A DNA stretch of 64,000 bases from Phocoena phocoena (GCF_963924675.1 NW_027077413.1:1302001-1366000); one strand, 5' to 3'. Positions 11,323-25,277 are shown, counted from the first letter of the stretch. The notes: a model not told the origin generated them from the sequence alone. Made by a program: numbers and translations.

Positions 11323-13800
11323 GTGCAGATTTCCTTTACAGGCTTGCTTGGTTGGCCAAAAAGGGCGTATGCGTTTTTTCCTGAATATATTCAGGAAAAA
11401 ACGCATACGCACTTTTTGGCCAAGTGCATCATTTTCGACGTTGTGCCTCTTTTCCTATGCTTTCAGGGCAATTCCAGTCTACCCCCTGCAATCGTTTTCC
11501 TGAAATTCAGCCCCGCTTTCAAGTCCCCTTCGCAGGCTTACTTCAATATATTTTTGGAGGATAGCTGTCATTTATAACTCTGCAGGTTTGTGAAGTACAG
11601 TGCCCCTGAGCTCCTTTCTTCAACTCGCTTTCTTGTGAGCTGGGCACAAAACCGCAGGATTGCTTCAGGCCCTAATCTGTTTCCAGCAGGGCACACTGAG
11701 CCTTTGTTTAATTCCTCTTCCTGGTGGGCAATGAGCGTTACATTTGCCCGTGCAGACACCTACAGCTAGTCTCTCATTGGTTCTCCCTATTCCTGTTCAT
11801 CTTGCACAGAAATGGCAAGCTGTGCCAAACAGGAGGTTAAAGGCACTGACTCTCCAAGCGGGGAGAGTGTTAGTAAAGCATCTGGAATGGTGAACCCGAG
11901 GACCAGGATACGAAAACTGAGATGCATTTTAAATCGTTTCCCAATCACACGGTGGAGGATACTCTGGGTTTCCCATGCATGTTTTAGCTGGAGGAAGAAT
12001 GCCTTGAACCTGGAGAGTTGGGACCCATGGAATGGGTACCATGCAGTATGACTTCAAAGGGTCTGCATTTGCTCACCGAAACTCACCAGTGCTATCAGCC
12101 TGAAGTGTCCAGCCTTATGTCTCAACCAGCTCTGAGTGTAGATGTGGTCAATCCCGGTTGCATCACATGCCCTGAGTGAATTATTTAAGAATTGCTCTCT
12201 ATTTCACTGTCTTTGTGTTTTGTTTTCGAAATTTATTTTGATAATGGGATTTATCGGATTTTCACTGCTGCATTTCCGCCGCTGTACACACGCTTGATTC
12301 TCTTACGGAGACATATATATCCATGGGTTTTAAGATTCTTCCTAGTCAGGTATATTCCTAGGCGTTGAATATGTGGTGTTGAGTCCATTTCGTTGAGCAA
12401 GGAGTAGGTCTTGTCTATTACATATTTGGCTTATGGAATGTTATCTGTGCTAATTTCAGTCTCTGGTTTTATGCAGCACCCCAACGCACCTTTCCCCATA
12501 AGCAAGCACTAGTTGGTTTTCTAAATTTGAGACCCTGTTCTGTTTTGTAATTCAGTTCATGTGTAGTCAAGTTTACATTCCGTGTATTAGTGATATCTTA
12601 TGATGTTTCTTTTTCTGTGTGACGTAGTTCACGTAGAATCACCGTACCTGCATCCACTCACTATGCCGCTACGGGCCTGATGACACAGATTTCATTGCTG
12701 AGTGATATTGCATTGCACGTACGTGCCACAACTTCTTTATCCATTTTTTGCTTTCTGGGATATTTACCTGATACTGTAGACGAGCTTCTTGTGAACACAG
12801 CCGTCCCAAATATTGGGGTGGCTGTCTGTTTTTGATTTTAATTTCCGTAAGCTATAGGACCATAAGTGGAAGTGCCATAGGCTGTGTTGCTTTGTTTCTT
12901 ACGTGTTTCAGGAAACACCATACACTTCTCCAGGGTGGCTGCTGGCAATTTACATCCTGCCAATCAGCATAACAAGGCTCCCTGTTCTCCATATCCTGTC
13001 CTACCTTTCTGGATTTTACACTTTTTTCAGATGGCCCTTTTGCCCGGGGGGGCAGTGAGATTTCATTGTAGTGCAGATTTCCTTTACAGGCTTGCTTGGT
13101 TGGCCAAAAAGGGCGTATGCGTTTTTTCCTGAATATATTCAGGAAAAAACGCATACGCCCTTTTTGGCCAAGTGCATCATTGTCGACGTTCTGCCTCTTT
13201 TCCTATGCTTTCAGGGCAATTCCAGTCTACCCCCTGCAATCGTTTTCCTGAAATTCAGCCCCGCTTTCAAGTCCCCTTCGCAGGCTTACTTCAATATATT
13301 TTTGGAGGATAGCTGTCATTTATAACTCTGCAGGTTTGTGAAGTACAGTGCCCCTGAGCTCCTTTCTTCAACTCGCTTTCTTGTGAGCTGGGCACAAAAC
13401 CGCAGGATTGCTTCAGGCCCTAATCTGTTTCCAGCAGGGCACACTGAGCCTTTGTTTAATTCCTCTTCCTGGTGGGCAATGAGCGTTACATTTGCCCGTG
13501 CAGACACCTACAGCTAGTCTCTCATTGGTTCTCCCTATTCCTGTTCATCTTGCACAGAAATGGCAAGCTGTGCCAAACAGGAGGTTAAAGGCACTGACTC
13601 TCCAAGCGGGGAGAGTGTTAGTAAAGCATCTGGAATGGTGAACCCGAGGACCAGGATACGAAAATTGAGATGCATTTTAAATCGTTTCCCAATCACACGG
13701 TGGACGATACTCTGGGTTTCCCATGCATGTTTTAGCTGGAGGAAGAATCCCTTGAACCTGGAGAGTTGGGACCCATGGAATGGGTACCATGCAGTATGAC
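10705..13800 (+). repeat. Dimeric higher-order repeat, copy 3, incomplete
   Basis: It follows copy 2 in phase but ends within U8, where GTCTACATTT and the later 'b' markers fail to appear. About 3.1 kb of the 3.5 kb period is present. Confidence 0.83.
11323..13070 (+). repeat. Satellite monomer U7, 1,748 bp, dimer position a
   Basis: This is the third 'a' copy, with markers as in U3 and U5. The palindrome at 11352-11423 has one mismatch. CATTTTCGACG near 11,431 is private. Confidence 0.96.
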
Positions 13801-14817
13801 TTCAAAGGGTCTGCATTTGCTCACCGAAACTCACCAGTGCTATCAGCCAGAAGTGTCCAGCCTTATGTCTCAACCAGCTCTCGGTGTAGATGTGGTCAAT
13901 CCCGGTTGCATCACATGCCCTGAGTGAATTATTTAAGAATTGCTCTCTATTTCACTGTCTTTGTGTTTTGTTTTCGAAATTTATTTTGATAATGGGATTT
14001 ATCGGATTTTCACTGCTGCGTTTCCGCCGCTGTACACACGCTTGATTCTCTTACGGAGACATATATATCCATGGGTTTTAAGATTCTTCCTAGTCAGGTA
14101 TATTCCTAGGCGTTGAATATGTGGTGTTGAGTCCATTTCGTTGAGCAAGGAGTAGGTCTTGTCTATTACATATTTGGCTTATGGAATGTTATCTGTGCTA
14201 ATTTCAGTCTCTGGTTTTATGCATCACCCCAAGGCACCTTTCCCCATAAGCAAGCACTAGTTGGTTTTCTAACTTTGTGACCCTGTTCTGTTTTGTAATT
14301 CAGTTCATGTGTAGTCAAGTTTACATTCCGTGTATTAGTGATATCTTATGATGTTTCTTTTTCTGTGTGACGTAGTTCACGTAGAATCACCGTACCTGCA
14401 TCCACTCACTATGCCGCTACGGGCCTGATGACACAGATTTCATTGCTGAGTGATATTGCATTGCACGTACGTGCCACAACTTCTTTATCCATTTTTTTCT
14501 TTCTGGGATATTTACCTGATACTGTAGACGAGCTTCTTGTGAACACAGCCGTCCCAAATATTGGGGTGGCTGTCTGTTTTTGATTTTAATTTCCGTAAGC
14601 TATAGGACCATAAGTGGAAGTGCCATAGGCTGTGTTGCTTTGTTTCTTACGTGTTTCAGGAAACACCATACACTTCTCCAGGGTGGCTGCTGGCAATTTA
14701 CATCCTGCCAATCAGCATAACAAGGCTCCCTGTTCTCCATATCCTGTCCTACCTTTCTGGATTTTACACTTTTTTCAGATGGCCCTTTTGCCCGTGGGGC
14801 AGTGAGACTTCATTGTA
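13071..14817 (+). repeat. Satellite monomer U8, 1,747 bp, last dimer member then divergent
   Basis: The first ~730 bp carry 'b' markers (GTGGACGATAC, AAGAATCCCTTG) and the palindrome at 13100-13171 is perfect. After about 13.8 kb the 'b' markers stop (no GTCTACATTT, no TTTTTCGG) and other variants appear (CAGCCAGAAG, GCTCTCGGTG). The dimeric block therefore ends inside this monomer. Confidence 0.95.
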
Positions 14818-16565
14818 GTGCAGATTTCCTTTACAGGCTTGCTTGGTTGGCCAAAAAGGGCGTATGCGTTTTTTCCTGAATATATTCAGGAAAAAACGCA
14901 TACGCCCTTTTTGGCCAAGTGCATCATTGTCGACGTTGTGCCTCTTTTCCTATGCTTTCAGGACAATTCCATTCTACCCCCTGCAATCGTTTTCCTGAAA
15001 TTCTGCCCTGCTTTCAAGTCCCCTTCGCAGGCTTACTTCAATATATTTTTGGAGGATAGCTGTCATTTATAACTCTGCAGGTTTGTGAATTAAGGTGCCC
15101 CTGAGCTCCTTTCTTCAACTCGCTTTCTTGTGAGCTGGGCACAAAACCGCAGGATTGCTTCAGGTCCTAATCTGTTTCCAGCAGGGCACACTGAGCCTTT
15201 GTTTAATTCCTCTTTCTGGTGGGCAATGAGCGTTACATTTGCCCGTGCAGACACCTACAGCTAGTCTCTCATTGGTTCTCCCTATTCCTGTTCATCTTGC
15301 ACAGATATGGCAAGCTGTGCCAAACAGGAGGTTAAAGGCACTGACTCTCCAAGCGGGGAGAGTGTTAGTAAAGAATCTGGAATGGTGAACCCGAGGACCA
15401 GGATATGAAAACTGAGATGCATTTTAAATCATTTCCCAATCACATGGTGGACGATACTCTGGGTTTCCCATGCATGTTTTAGCTGGAGGAAGAATGCCTT
15501 GACCCTGGAGAGTTGGGACCCATGGAATGGGTACCATTCAGTATGACTTCAAAGGGTCTGCATTTGCTCACCGAAACTCACCAATGCTATCAGCCTGAAG
15601 TGTCCAGCCTTATGTATCAACCAGCTCTGGGTGTAGATGTGGTCAATCCCGGTTGCATCACATGCCCTGAGGGAATTATTTAAGAATTGCTCTCTATTTC
15701 ACTGTCTTTGTGTTTTGTTTTCGAAATTTATTTTGATAATGGGATTTATCGGATTTTCACTGCTGCATTTCCGCCGCTGTACACACGCTTGATTCTCTTA
15801 CGGAGACATATAAATCCATGGGTTTTAAGATTCTTCCTAGTCAGGTATATTCCTAGGCGTTGAATATGTGGTGTTGGGTCCATTTCGTTGAGCAAGGAGT
15901 AGGTCTTTTTTATTACATATTTGGCTTATGGAAAGTTATCTGTGCTAATTTCAGTCTCTGGTTTTATGCAGCCCCCCAAGGCACCTTTCACCATAAGCAA
16001 GCACTAGTCGGTTTTCTAAATTTGAGACCCTGTTCTGTTTTGTAATTCAGTTCATGTGTAGTCAAGTTTACATTCCGTGTATTAGTGATATCTTATGATG
16101 TTTCTTTTTCTGTGTGACGTAGTTCACGTAGAATCACCGTACCTGCATCCACTTACTATGCCGCTATGGGCCTGATGACACAGTTTTCATTGCTGAGTGA
16201 TATTGCATTGCACGTACGTGCCACAACTTCTTTATCCATTTTTTGCTTTCTGGGATATTTACCTGATACTGTAGACGAGCTTCTTGTGAACACAGCCGTC
16301 CCAAATATTGGGGTGGCTGTCTGTTTTTGATTTTAATTTCCGTAAGCTATAGGACCATAAGTGGAAGTGCCATAGGCTGTGTTGCTTTGTTTCTTACGTG
16401 TTTCAGGAAACACCATACACTTCTCCAGCGTGGCTGTTCACAATTTACATCCTGCCAATCAGCATAACAAGGCTCCCTGTTCTCCATATCTTGTCCTACC
16501 TTTCTGGATTTTACACTTTTTTCAGATGGCCCTTTTGCCCGGGGGCGCAGTGAGATTTCATTGTA
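14818..16565 (+). repeat. Satellite monomer U9, 1,748 bp, divergent
   Basis: The palindrome at 14847-14918 is perfect, but the rest has many private substitutions: AATTAAGGTGCC, CAGATATGGC, AAAGAATCTGG, AATCATTTCCC, CACATGGTGG, ACCATTCAGT, TATGTATCAAC, ACATATAAATCC and TAGGTCTTTTTT. Several are CpG-to-TpG or CpA changes. Confidence 0.95.
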
Positions 16566-18311
16566 GTGCAGATTTCTTTTACAGGCTTGCTTGGTTGGCC
16601 AAAAAGGGCGTATGCGTTTTTTCCAGAATATATTCAGGAAAAAACGCATACGCCCTTTTTGGCCAAGTGCATCATTGTCGACGTTGTGCCTCTTTTCCTA
16701 TGCTTTCAGGGCAATTCCAGTCTACCCCCTGCAATCGTTTTCCTGAAATTCTGCCCCGCTTTCAAGTCCCCTTCGCAGGCTTACTTCAATATATTTTTGG
16801 AGGATAGCTGTCATTTATAACTCTGCAGGTTTGTGAAGTACAGTGCCCCTGAGCTCCTTTCTTCAACTCGCTTTCTTGTGAGCTGGGCACAAAACCGCAG
16901 GATTGCTTCAGGCCCTAATCTGTTTTCAGCAGGGCACGATGAGCCTTTGTTTAATTCCTCTTCCTGGTGGGCAATGAGCGTTACATTTGCCCGTGCAGAC
17001 ACCTACAGCTAGTCTCTCATTGGTTCTCCCTATTCCTGTTCATCTTGCACAGAAATTGCAAGCTGTGCCAAAGAGGAGGTTAAAGGCACTGACTCTCCAG
17101 CGGGGAGAGTGTTAGTAAAGCATCTGGAATGGTGAACCCGAGGACCAGGATACGAAAACTGAGATGCATTATAAATCGTTTCCCAATCACACGGTGGACG
17201 ATACTCTGGGTTTCCCATGCATGTTTTAGCTGGAGGAAGAATCCCTTGAACCTGGAGAGTTGGGACCCATGGAATTGGTACCATGCAGTATGACTTCCAA
17301 GGGTCTGTATTTGCTCACCGAAACTCACCAATGCTATCAGCCTGAAGTGTCCAGCCTTATGTCTCAACCAGCTCTGGGTTTAGATGTGGTCAATCCCGGT
17401 TGCATCACATGCCCTGAGTGAATTAGTTAAGAATTGCTCTCTATTTCACTGTCTTTGTGTTTTGTTTTCGAAATTTATTTTGATAATGGGATTTATCGGA
17501 TTTTCACTGCTGCGTTTCGGCCGCTGTACACACGCTTGATTCTCTTACGGAGACATATATATCCATGGGTTTTAAGATTCTTCCTAGTCAGGTATATTCC
17601 TAGGCGTTGAATATGTGGTGTTGAGTCCATTTCGTTGAGCAAGGAGTAGGTCTTGTCTATTACATATTTGGCTTATGGAATGTTATCTGTGCTAATTTCA
17701 GTCTCTGGTTTTATGCAGCACCCCAAGGCACCTTTCCCCATAAGCAAGCACTAGTTGATTTTCTAAATTTGAGACCCTGTTCTGTTTTGTAATTCAGTTC
17801 ATGTGTAGTCAAGTTTACATTCCGTGTATTAGTGATATCTTATGATGTTTCTTTTTCTGTGTGACATAGTTCACGTAGAATCACCGTACCTGCATCCACT
17901 CACTATGCCGCTACGGGCCTGATGACACAGATTTCATTGCTGAGTGATATTGCATTGTACGTACGTGCCACAACTTCTTTATCCATTTTTTGCTTTCTGG
18001 GATATTTACCTGGTACTGTAGACGAGCTTCTTGGGAACACAGCCGTCCCAAACTTTGGGGTGGCTCTCTGTTTTTGATTTTAATTTCCCTAAGGAATAGG
18101 ACCATAAGTGCAATTGCCATAGGCTGTGTTGCTTTATTTCTTACGTGTTTCAGGAAACACCATACACTTCTCCAGGGTGGCTGCTGGCAATTTACATCCT
18201 GCCAATCTGCATAACAAGGCTCCCTGTTCTCCATATCCTGTCCTACCTTTCTGGATTTTACACTTTTTTCAGATGGCCCTCTTGCCCGGGGGGCAGTGAT
18301 ACTTCATTGTA
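16566..18311 (+). repeat. Satellite monomer U10, 1,746 bp, L form
   Basis: The palindrome at 16595-16666 has one mismatch (TTCCAGAATA). The copy shares GACTTCCAAGG, GAATTAGTTAAG and GTTGATTTTC with U13 and its duplicate U20, so these are one subfamily. The L form of the variant segment lies at 18012-18140. Confidence 0.95.
18012..18140 (+). repeat. L form of the variant segment in U10
   Basis: A complete set of L markers, flanked on both sides by N-form monomers (U9, U11). Of the complete L copies it is the only one between U0 and U30. Confidence 0.9.
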
Positions 18312-20058
18312 GTGCAGATTTCCATTACAGGCTTGCTTGGTTGGCCAAAAAGGGCGTATGCGTTTTTTCCTGAATATATTCAGGAAAAAACGCATACGCC
18401 CTTTTTGGACAAGTGCATCATTGTCGACGTTGTGCCTCTTTTCCTATGCTTTCAGGGCAATTCCAGTCTACCCCCTGCAATCGTTTTCCTGAAATTCTGC
18501 CCCGCTTTAAAGTCCCCTACGCAGGCTTACTTCAATATACTATTGGAAGATAGCTGTCATTTATAACTCTGCAGGTTTGTGAATTACAGTGCCCCTGAGC
18601 TCCTTTCTTCAACTCGCTTTCTTGTGAGCTGGGCACAAAACCGCAGGATTGCTTCAGGCCCTAATCTGTTTCCAGCCGGGCACACTGAGCCTTTGTTTAA
18701 TTCGTCTTCCTGGTGGGCAATGAGCGTTACATTTGCCCGTGCAGACACCTACAGCTAGTCTCTCATTGGTTCTCCCTATTCCTGTTCATCTTGCACAGAA
18801 ATTGCAAGCTGTGCCAAAGAGGAGGTTAAAGGCACTGACTCTCTAAGCGGGGAGAGTGTTAGTAAAGCATCTGGAATGGTGAACCCGAGGACCAGGATAC
18901 GAAAACTGAGATGCATTTTAAATCGTTTCCCAATCACACGGTGGACCATACTGTGGGGTTCCCATGCATGTTTTAGCTGGAGGAAGAATCCCTTGAACCT
19001 GGAGATTTGAGACCCATGGAATGGGTACCATGCAGTATGACTTTAAAGGGTCTGCATTTGCTCACCGAAACTCACCAATGCTATCAGCCTGAAGTGTCCA
19101 GCCTTATGTCTCAACCAGCTCTGGGTGTAGATGTGGTCAATCCCGGTTGCATCACATGCCCTGAGTGAATTATTTAAGAATTGCTCTCTATTTCACTGTC
19201 TTTGTGTTTTGTTTTCGAAATTTATTTTGATAATGGGATTTATCGGATTTTCACTGCTGCATTTCGGCCGCTGTACACACGCTTGAATCTCTTACGGATA
19301 CATATATATCCATGGGTTTTAAGATTCTTCCTAGTCAGGTATATTCCTAGGCGTTGAATATGTGGTTTTGGGTCCATTTCGTTGAGCAAGGAGTAGGTCT
19401 TGTCTATTACATATTTGGCTTATGGAAAGTTATCTGAGCTAATTTCAGTCTCTGGTTTTATGCAGCACCCCAAGGCACCTTTCCCCATATGCAAGCACTA
19501 GTTGGTTTTCTAAATTTGAGACCCTGTTCTGTTTTGTAATTCAGTTCATGTGTAGTCAAGTTTACATTCCGTGTATTAGTGATATCTTATGATGTTTCTT
19601 TTTCTGTGTGACTTTGTTCACGTACAATCACCGTACCTGCATCCACTCACTATGCTGCTACGGGCCTGATGACACAGATTTCATTGCTGAGTGATATTGC
19701 ATTGTACGTATGTGCCACAACTTCTTTATCCATTTTTTGCTTTCTGGGATATTTACCTGATACTGTAGACGAGCTTCTTGTGAACACAGCCGTCCCAAAT
19801 ATTGGGGTGGCTGTCTGTTTTTGATTTTAATTTCCGTAAGCTATAGGACCATAAGTGGAAGTGCCATAGGCTGTGTTGCTTTGTTTCTTACGTGTTTCAG
19901 GAAACACCATACACTTCTCCAGGGTGGCTGCTGGCAATTTACTTCCTGCCAATCAGCATAACAAGGCTCCCTGTTCTCCATATCCTGTCCTACCTTTCTG
20001 GATTTTACACTTTTTTCAGATGGCCCTTTTGCCCGGGGTGCAGTGAGACTTCATTGTA
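18312..20058 (+). repeat. Satellite monomer U11, 1,747 bp, holds left edge of block A
   Basis: The palindrome at 18341-18412 has one mismatch (TTTTTGGAC). GGACCATACTGTGGGG near 18,944 is shared only with U32 and, in part, U33. From about 19,367 onward the sequence is repeated 12,225 bp downstream; before that point it is not. Confidence 0.95.
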
Positions 20059-21806
20059 GTGCAGATTTCCTTTACAGGCTTGCTTGGTTGGCCAAAAAGG
20101 GCGTATGCGTTTTTTCCTGAATATATTCAGGAAAAAACGCATACGCCCTTTTTGGCCAAGTGCATCATTGTCGACGTTCTGCCTCTTTTCCTATGCTTTC
20201 AGGGCAATTCCAGTCTACCCCCTGCAATCGTTTTCCTGAATTTCTGCCCCGCTTTCAAGTCCCCTTCGCAGGCTTACTGCATTATATTTTTGGAGGATAG
20301 CTGTCATTTATAACTCTGCACGTTTGTGAATTACAGTGCCCCTGAGCTCCTTTCTTCAACTCGCTTTCTTGTGAGCTGGGCACAAAACCGCAGGATTGCT
20401 TCAGGCCCTAATCTGTTTTCAGCAGGGCACGCTGAGCCTTTGTTTAATTCCTCTTCCTGGTCGGCAATGAGCGTTACATTTGCCCGTGCAGACACCTACA
20501 GCTAGTCTCTCATTGGTTCTCCCTATTCCTGTTCATCTTGCACAGAAATTGCAAGCTGTGCCAAACAGGAGGTTAAAGGCACTGACTCTCCAAGCAGGGA
20601 GAGTGTTAGTAAAGCATCTGGAATGGTGAACCCGAGGACCAGGATACGAAAACTGAGATGCATTTTAAATCGTTTCCCAATCACACGGTAGACGATACTC
20701 TGTGTTTCCCATGCATGTTTTAGCTGGAGGAAGAATGACTTGAACCTGAAGAGTTGGGACCCATGGAATCGGTACCATGCAGTATGACTTCAAAGGGTCT
20801 GCATTTGCTCACCGAAACTCACCAATGCTATTGGCCTGAAGTGTCCAGCCTTATGTCTCAACCAGCTCTGGGAGTAGATGTGGTCAATCCCGGTTGCATC
20901 ACATGCTCTGAGTGAATTATTTAAGAATTGCTCTCTATTTCACTGTCTTTGTGTTTTGTTTTCGAAATTTATTTTGATAATGGGATTTATCGGATTTTCA
21001 CTGCTGCGTTTCGGCCGCTGTACACACGCTTGATTCTCTTACGGAGACTTATATATCCATGGGTTTTAAGATTCTTCCTAGTCAGGTATATTCCTAGGCG
21101 TTGAATATGTGGTGTTGAGTCCATTTCGTTGAGCAAGGAGTAGGTCTTGTCTATTACATATTTGGCTTATGGAAAGTTATCTGTGCTAATTTCAGTCTCT
21201 GGTTTTATGCAGCACCCCAACGCACCTTTCCCCATAAGCAAGCACTAGTTGGTTTTCTAAATTTGAGACCCTGTTCTGATTTGTAATTCAGTTCATGTGT
21301 AGTCAAGTTTACATTCCGTGTATTAGTGATATCTTATGATGTTTCTTTTTCTGTGTGACGTAGTTCACGTAGAATCACCGTACCTGCATCAACTTACTAT
21401 GCCGCTACGGGCCTGATGACACAGATTTCATTGCTGAGTGATATTGCATTGCACGTACGTGCCACAACTTCTTTATCCATTTTTTGCTTTCTGGGATATT
21501 TAACTGATACTGTAGACGAGCTTCTTGTGAACACAGCCGTCCCAAATATTGGGGTGGCTGTCTGTTTTTGATTTTAATTTCCGTAAGCTATAGGACCATA
21601 AGTGGAAGTGCCATAGGCTGTGTTGCTTTGTTTCTTACGTGTTTCAGGAAACACCATACACTTCTCCAGGGTGGCTGCTGGCAATTTACATCCTGCCAAT
21701 CAGCATAACAAGGCTCCCTGTTCTCCATATCCTGTCTAACCTTTCTTGATTTTACACTTTTTTCAGATGGCCCTTATGCCCGGGGGGGCAGTGAGATTTC
21801 ATTGTA
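20059..21806 (+). repeat. Satellite monomer U12, 1,748 bp, block A
   Basis: The palindrome at 20088-20159 is perfect. Private variants shared only with U19 are CTGAATTTCTGCC, TACTGCATTATA, CTGCACGTTTG, AGAATGACTTG, GCTATTGGCC and GGGAGTAGATG. These mark U12/U19 as one ancestral copy. Confidence 0.96.
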
Positions 21807-23554
21807 GTGCAGGTTTCCTTTACAGGCTTGCTTGGTTGGAAAAAAAGGGCGTATGCGTTTTTTCCAGAATATATTCAGGAAAAAACGCATACGCCCTTTT
21901 TGGCCAAGTGCATCATTGTTGACGTTGTGACTCTTTTCCTATGCTTTCAGGGCAATTCCAGTCTACCCCCTGCAATCGTTTTCCTGAAATTCTGCCCCGC
22001 TTTCAAGTCCCCTTCGCAGGCTTACTTCAATATATTTTTGGAGGATAGCTGTCATTTATAACTCTGCAGGTTTGTGAAGTACAGTGCCCCTGAGCTCCTT
22101 TCTTCAACTCTCTTTCTTGTGAGCTGGGCACAAAACCGCAGGATTGCTTCAGGCCCTAATCTGTTTTCAGCAGGGCACGCTGAGCCTTTGTTTAATTCCT
22201 CTTCCTGGTGGGCAATGAGCGTTACATTTGCCCGTGCAGACACCTACAGCTAGTCTCTCTTTGGTTCTCCCTATTCCTGTTCATCTTGCACAGAAATTGC
22301 AAGCTGTGCCAAAGAGGAGGTTAAAGGCACTGACTCTCCAAGCGGGGAGAGTGTTAGTAAAGCATCTGGAATGGTGAACCCGAGGACCAGGATACGAAAA
22401 CTGAGATGCATTTTAAATCGTTTCCCAATCACACGGTGGACGATACTCTGGGTTTCCCATGCATGTTTTAGCTGGAGGAAGAATCCCTTGAACCTGGAGA
22501 GTTGGGACCCATGGAATGGGTACCATGCAGTATGACTTCCAAGGGTCTGCATTTGCTCACCGAAACTCACCAAAGCTATCAGCCTGAAGTGTCCAGCCTT
22601 ATGTCTCAACCAGCTCTGGGTGTAGATGTGGTCAATCCCGGTTGCATCACATGCCCTGAGTGAATTAGTTAAGAATTGCTCTCGATTTCACTGTCTTTGT
22701 GTTTTGTTTTCGAAATTTATTTTGATAATGGGATTTATCGGATTTTCACTGCTGCGTTTCAGCCGCTGTACACACGCTTGATTCTCTTACGGAGACATAT
22801 ATATCCATGGGTTTTAAGATTCTTCCTAGTCAGGTATATTCCTAGGCGTTGAATATGTGGTGTTGAGTCCATTTCGTTGAGCAAGGAGTAGGTCTTGTCT
22901 ATTACATATTTGGCTTATGGAATGTTATCTGTGCTAATTTCAGTCTCTGGTTTTATGCAGCACCCCAAGGCACCTTTCCCCATAAGCAAGCACTAGTTGA
23001 TTTTCTAAATTTGAGACCCTGTTCTGTTTTGTAATTCAGTTCATGTGTAGTCAAGTTTACATTCCGTGTATTAGTGATATCTTATGATATTTCTTTTTCT
23101 GTGTGACGTAGTTCACGTAGAATCACCGTACCTGCATCCACTCACTATGCCGCTACGGGCCTGATGACACAGATTTCATTGCTGAGTGATATTGCATTGC
23201 ACGTACGTGCCACAACTTCTTTATCCATTTTTTGCTTTCTGGGATATTTACCTGATACTGTAGACGAGCTTCTTGTGAACACAGCCGTCCCAAATATTGG
23301 GGTGGCTGTCTGTTTTTGATTTTAATTTCCGTAAGCTATAGGACCATAAGTGGAAGTGCCATAGGCTGTGTTGCTTTGTTTCTTACGTGTTTCAGGAAAC
23401 ACCATACACTTCTCCAGGGTGGCTGCTGGCAATTTACATCCTGCCAATCAGCATAACAAGGCTCCCTGTTCTCCATATCCTGTCCTACCTTTCTGGATTT
23501 TACACTTTTTTCAGATGGCCCTTTTGCCCGGGGGGGCAGTGAGATTTCATTGTA
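21807..23554 (+). repeat. Satellite monomer U13, 1,748 bp, block A
   Basis: The left palindrome arm (21836-21907) carries three mismatches: GGAA for GGCC (two) and TTCCAGAA (one). The subfamily markers of U10 are present (GACTTCCAAGG, GAATTAGTTAAG). Its counterpart in block B is U20. Confidence 0.96.
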
Positions 23555-25277
23555 GTGCAGATTTCCTTTACAGGCTTGCTTGGTTGGCCAAATATATTCA
23601 GGAAAAAACGCATACGCCCTTTTTGGCCAAGTGCATCATTGTCGACGTTGTGCCTCTTTTCCTATGCTTTCAGGGCAATTCCAGTCTACCCCCTGCAATC
23701 GTTTTCCTGAAATTCAGCCCCGCTATCAAGTCCCCTTCGCAGGCTTACTTCAATATATTTTTGGAGGATAGCTGTCATTTATAACTCTGCAGGTTTGTGA
23801 AGTACAGTGCCCCTGAGCTCCTTTCTTCAACTCGCTTTCTTGTGAGCTGGGCACAAAACCGCAGGATTGCTTCAGGCCCTAATCTGTTTCCAGCAGGGCA
23901 CACTGAGCCTTTGTTTAATTCCTCTTCCTGGTCGGCAATGAGCGTTACATTTGCCCGTGCAGACACCTACAGCTAGTCTCTCATTGGTTCTCCCTATTCT
24001 TGTTCGTCTTGCACAGAAATGGCAAGCTGTGCCAAACACGAGGTTAAAGGCACTGACTCTACAAGAGGGGAGAGTGTTAGTAAAGCATCTGGAACGGTGA
24101 ACACGAGGACCAGGATACGAAAACTGAGATGCATTTTAAATCGTTTCCCAATCACACGGTGGACGATACTCTGGATTTCCCATGCATGTTTTAGCTAGAG
24201 GAAGAATGCCTTGATCCTGGAGAGTTGGGACCCATGGAATGGGTACCATGCAGTATGACTTCAAAGGGTCTGCATTTGCTCACCGAAACTCACCAATGCT
24301 ATCAGCCTGAAGTGTCCAGCCTTATGTCTCAACCAGCTCTGGGTGTAGATGTGGTCAATCCCGGTTGCATCACATGCCCTTAGTGAATTATTTAAGAATT
24401 GCTCTCTATTTCACTGTCTTTGTGTTTTGTTTTCGAAATTTATTTTGATAATGGGATTTATCGGATTTTCACTGCTGCGTTTCGGCCGCTGTACACACGC
24501 TTGATTCTCTTACGGAGACATATATATCCATGGGTTTTAAGATTCTTCCTAGTCAGGTATATTCCTAGGCGTTGAATATGTGGTGTTGGGTCCATTTCGT
24601 TGAGCAAGGAGTAGGTCTTGTCTATTACATATTTGGCTTATGGAAAGTTATCTGTGCTAATTTCAGTCTCTGGTTTTATGCAGCACCCCAAGGTACCTTT
24701 CCCCATAAGCAAGCACTAGTTGGTTTTCTAAATTTGAGACCCTGTTCTTTTTTGTAATTCAGTTCATGTGTAGTCAAGTTTACATTCCGTGTATTAGTGA
24801 TATCTTATGATGTTTCTTTTTCTGTGTGACGTAGTTCACGTAGAATCACCGTACCTGCATCCACTCACTATGCCGCTACGGTCCTGATGACACAGATTTC
24901 ATTGCTGAGTGATATTGCATTGTACGTACGTGCCACAACTTCTTTATCCATTTTTTGCTTTCTGGGATATTTACCTGATACTGTAGACGAGCTTCTTGTG
25001 AACACAGCCGTCCCAAATATTGGGGTGGCTGTCTGTTTTTGATTTTAATTTCCGTAAGCTATAGGACCATAAGTGGAAGTTCCACAGGCTGTGTTGCTTT
25101 GTTTCTTACGTGTTTCAGGAAACACCATACACTTCTCCAGGGTGGCTGCTGGCAATTTACATCCTGCCAATCAGCATAACAAGGCTCCCTGTTCTCCATA
25201 TCCTGTCCTACCTTTCTGGATTTTACACTTTTTTCAGATGGCCCTTTTGCCCGGGGGGGCAGTGAGATTTCATTGTA
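23555..25277 (+). repeat. Satellite monomer U14, 1,723 bp, palindrome-deletion allele
   Basis: Twenty-five bp are missing from the left palindrome arm, which accounts exactly for the short length. The right part (about 23.8-25.3 kb) has private variants (TGTTCGTCTTGC, AACACGAGG, CTACAAGAGGGG, GAACGGTGAACACG, CCTTGATCC). These do not reappear in block B, where a neighbour has replaced them. Confidence 0.96.
23584..23630. repeat. Palindrome-deletion allele (47 bp) in U14
   Basis: Twenty-five bp of the left arm are lost between TTGGCCA and AATATATTC, leaving a complete right arm. The break lies in A-rich sequence on both sides, allowing a 2-bp microhomology. This is the presumed ancestral copy of the two deletion alleles in block B. 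Confidence 0.95.

Noticed and set aside
23368..23784. A 138-codon open frame (again at 35,593 and 37,316).
   Set aside because: It arises because the 25-bp palindrome deletion joins two short neighbouring frames. The same frames stop normally in monomers with an intact palindrome.
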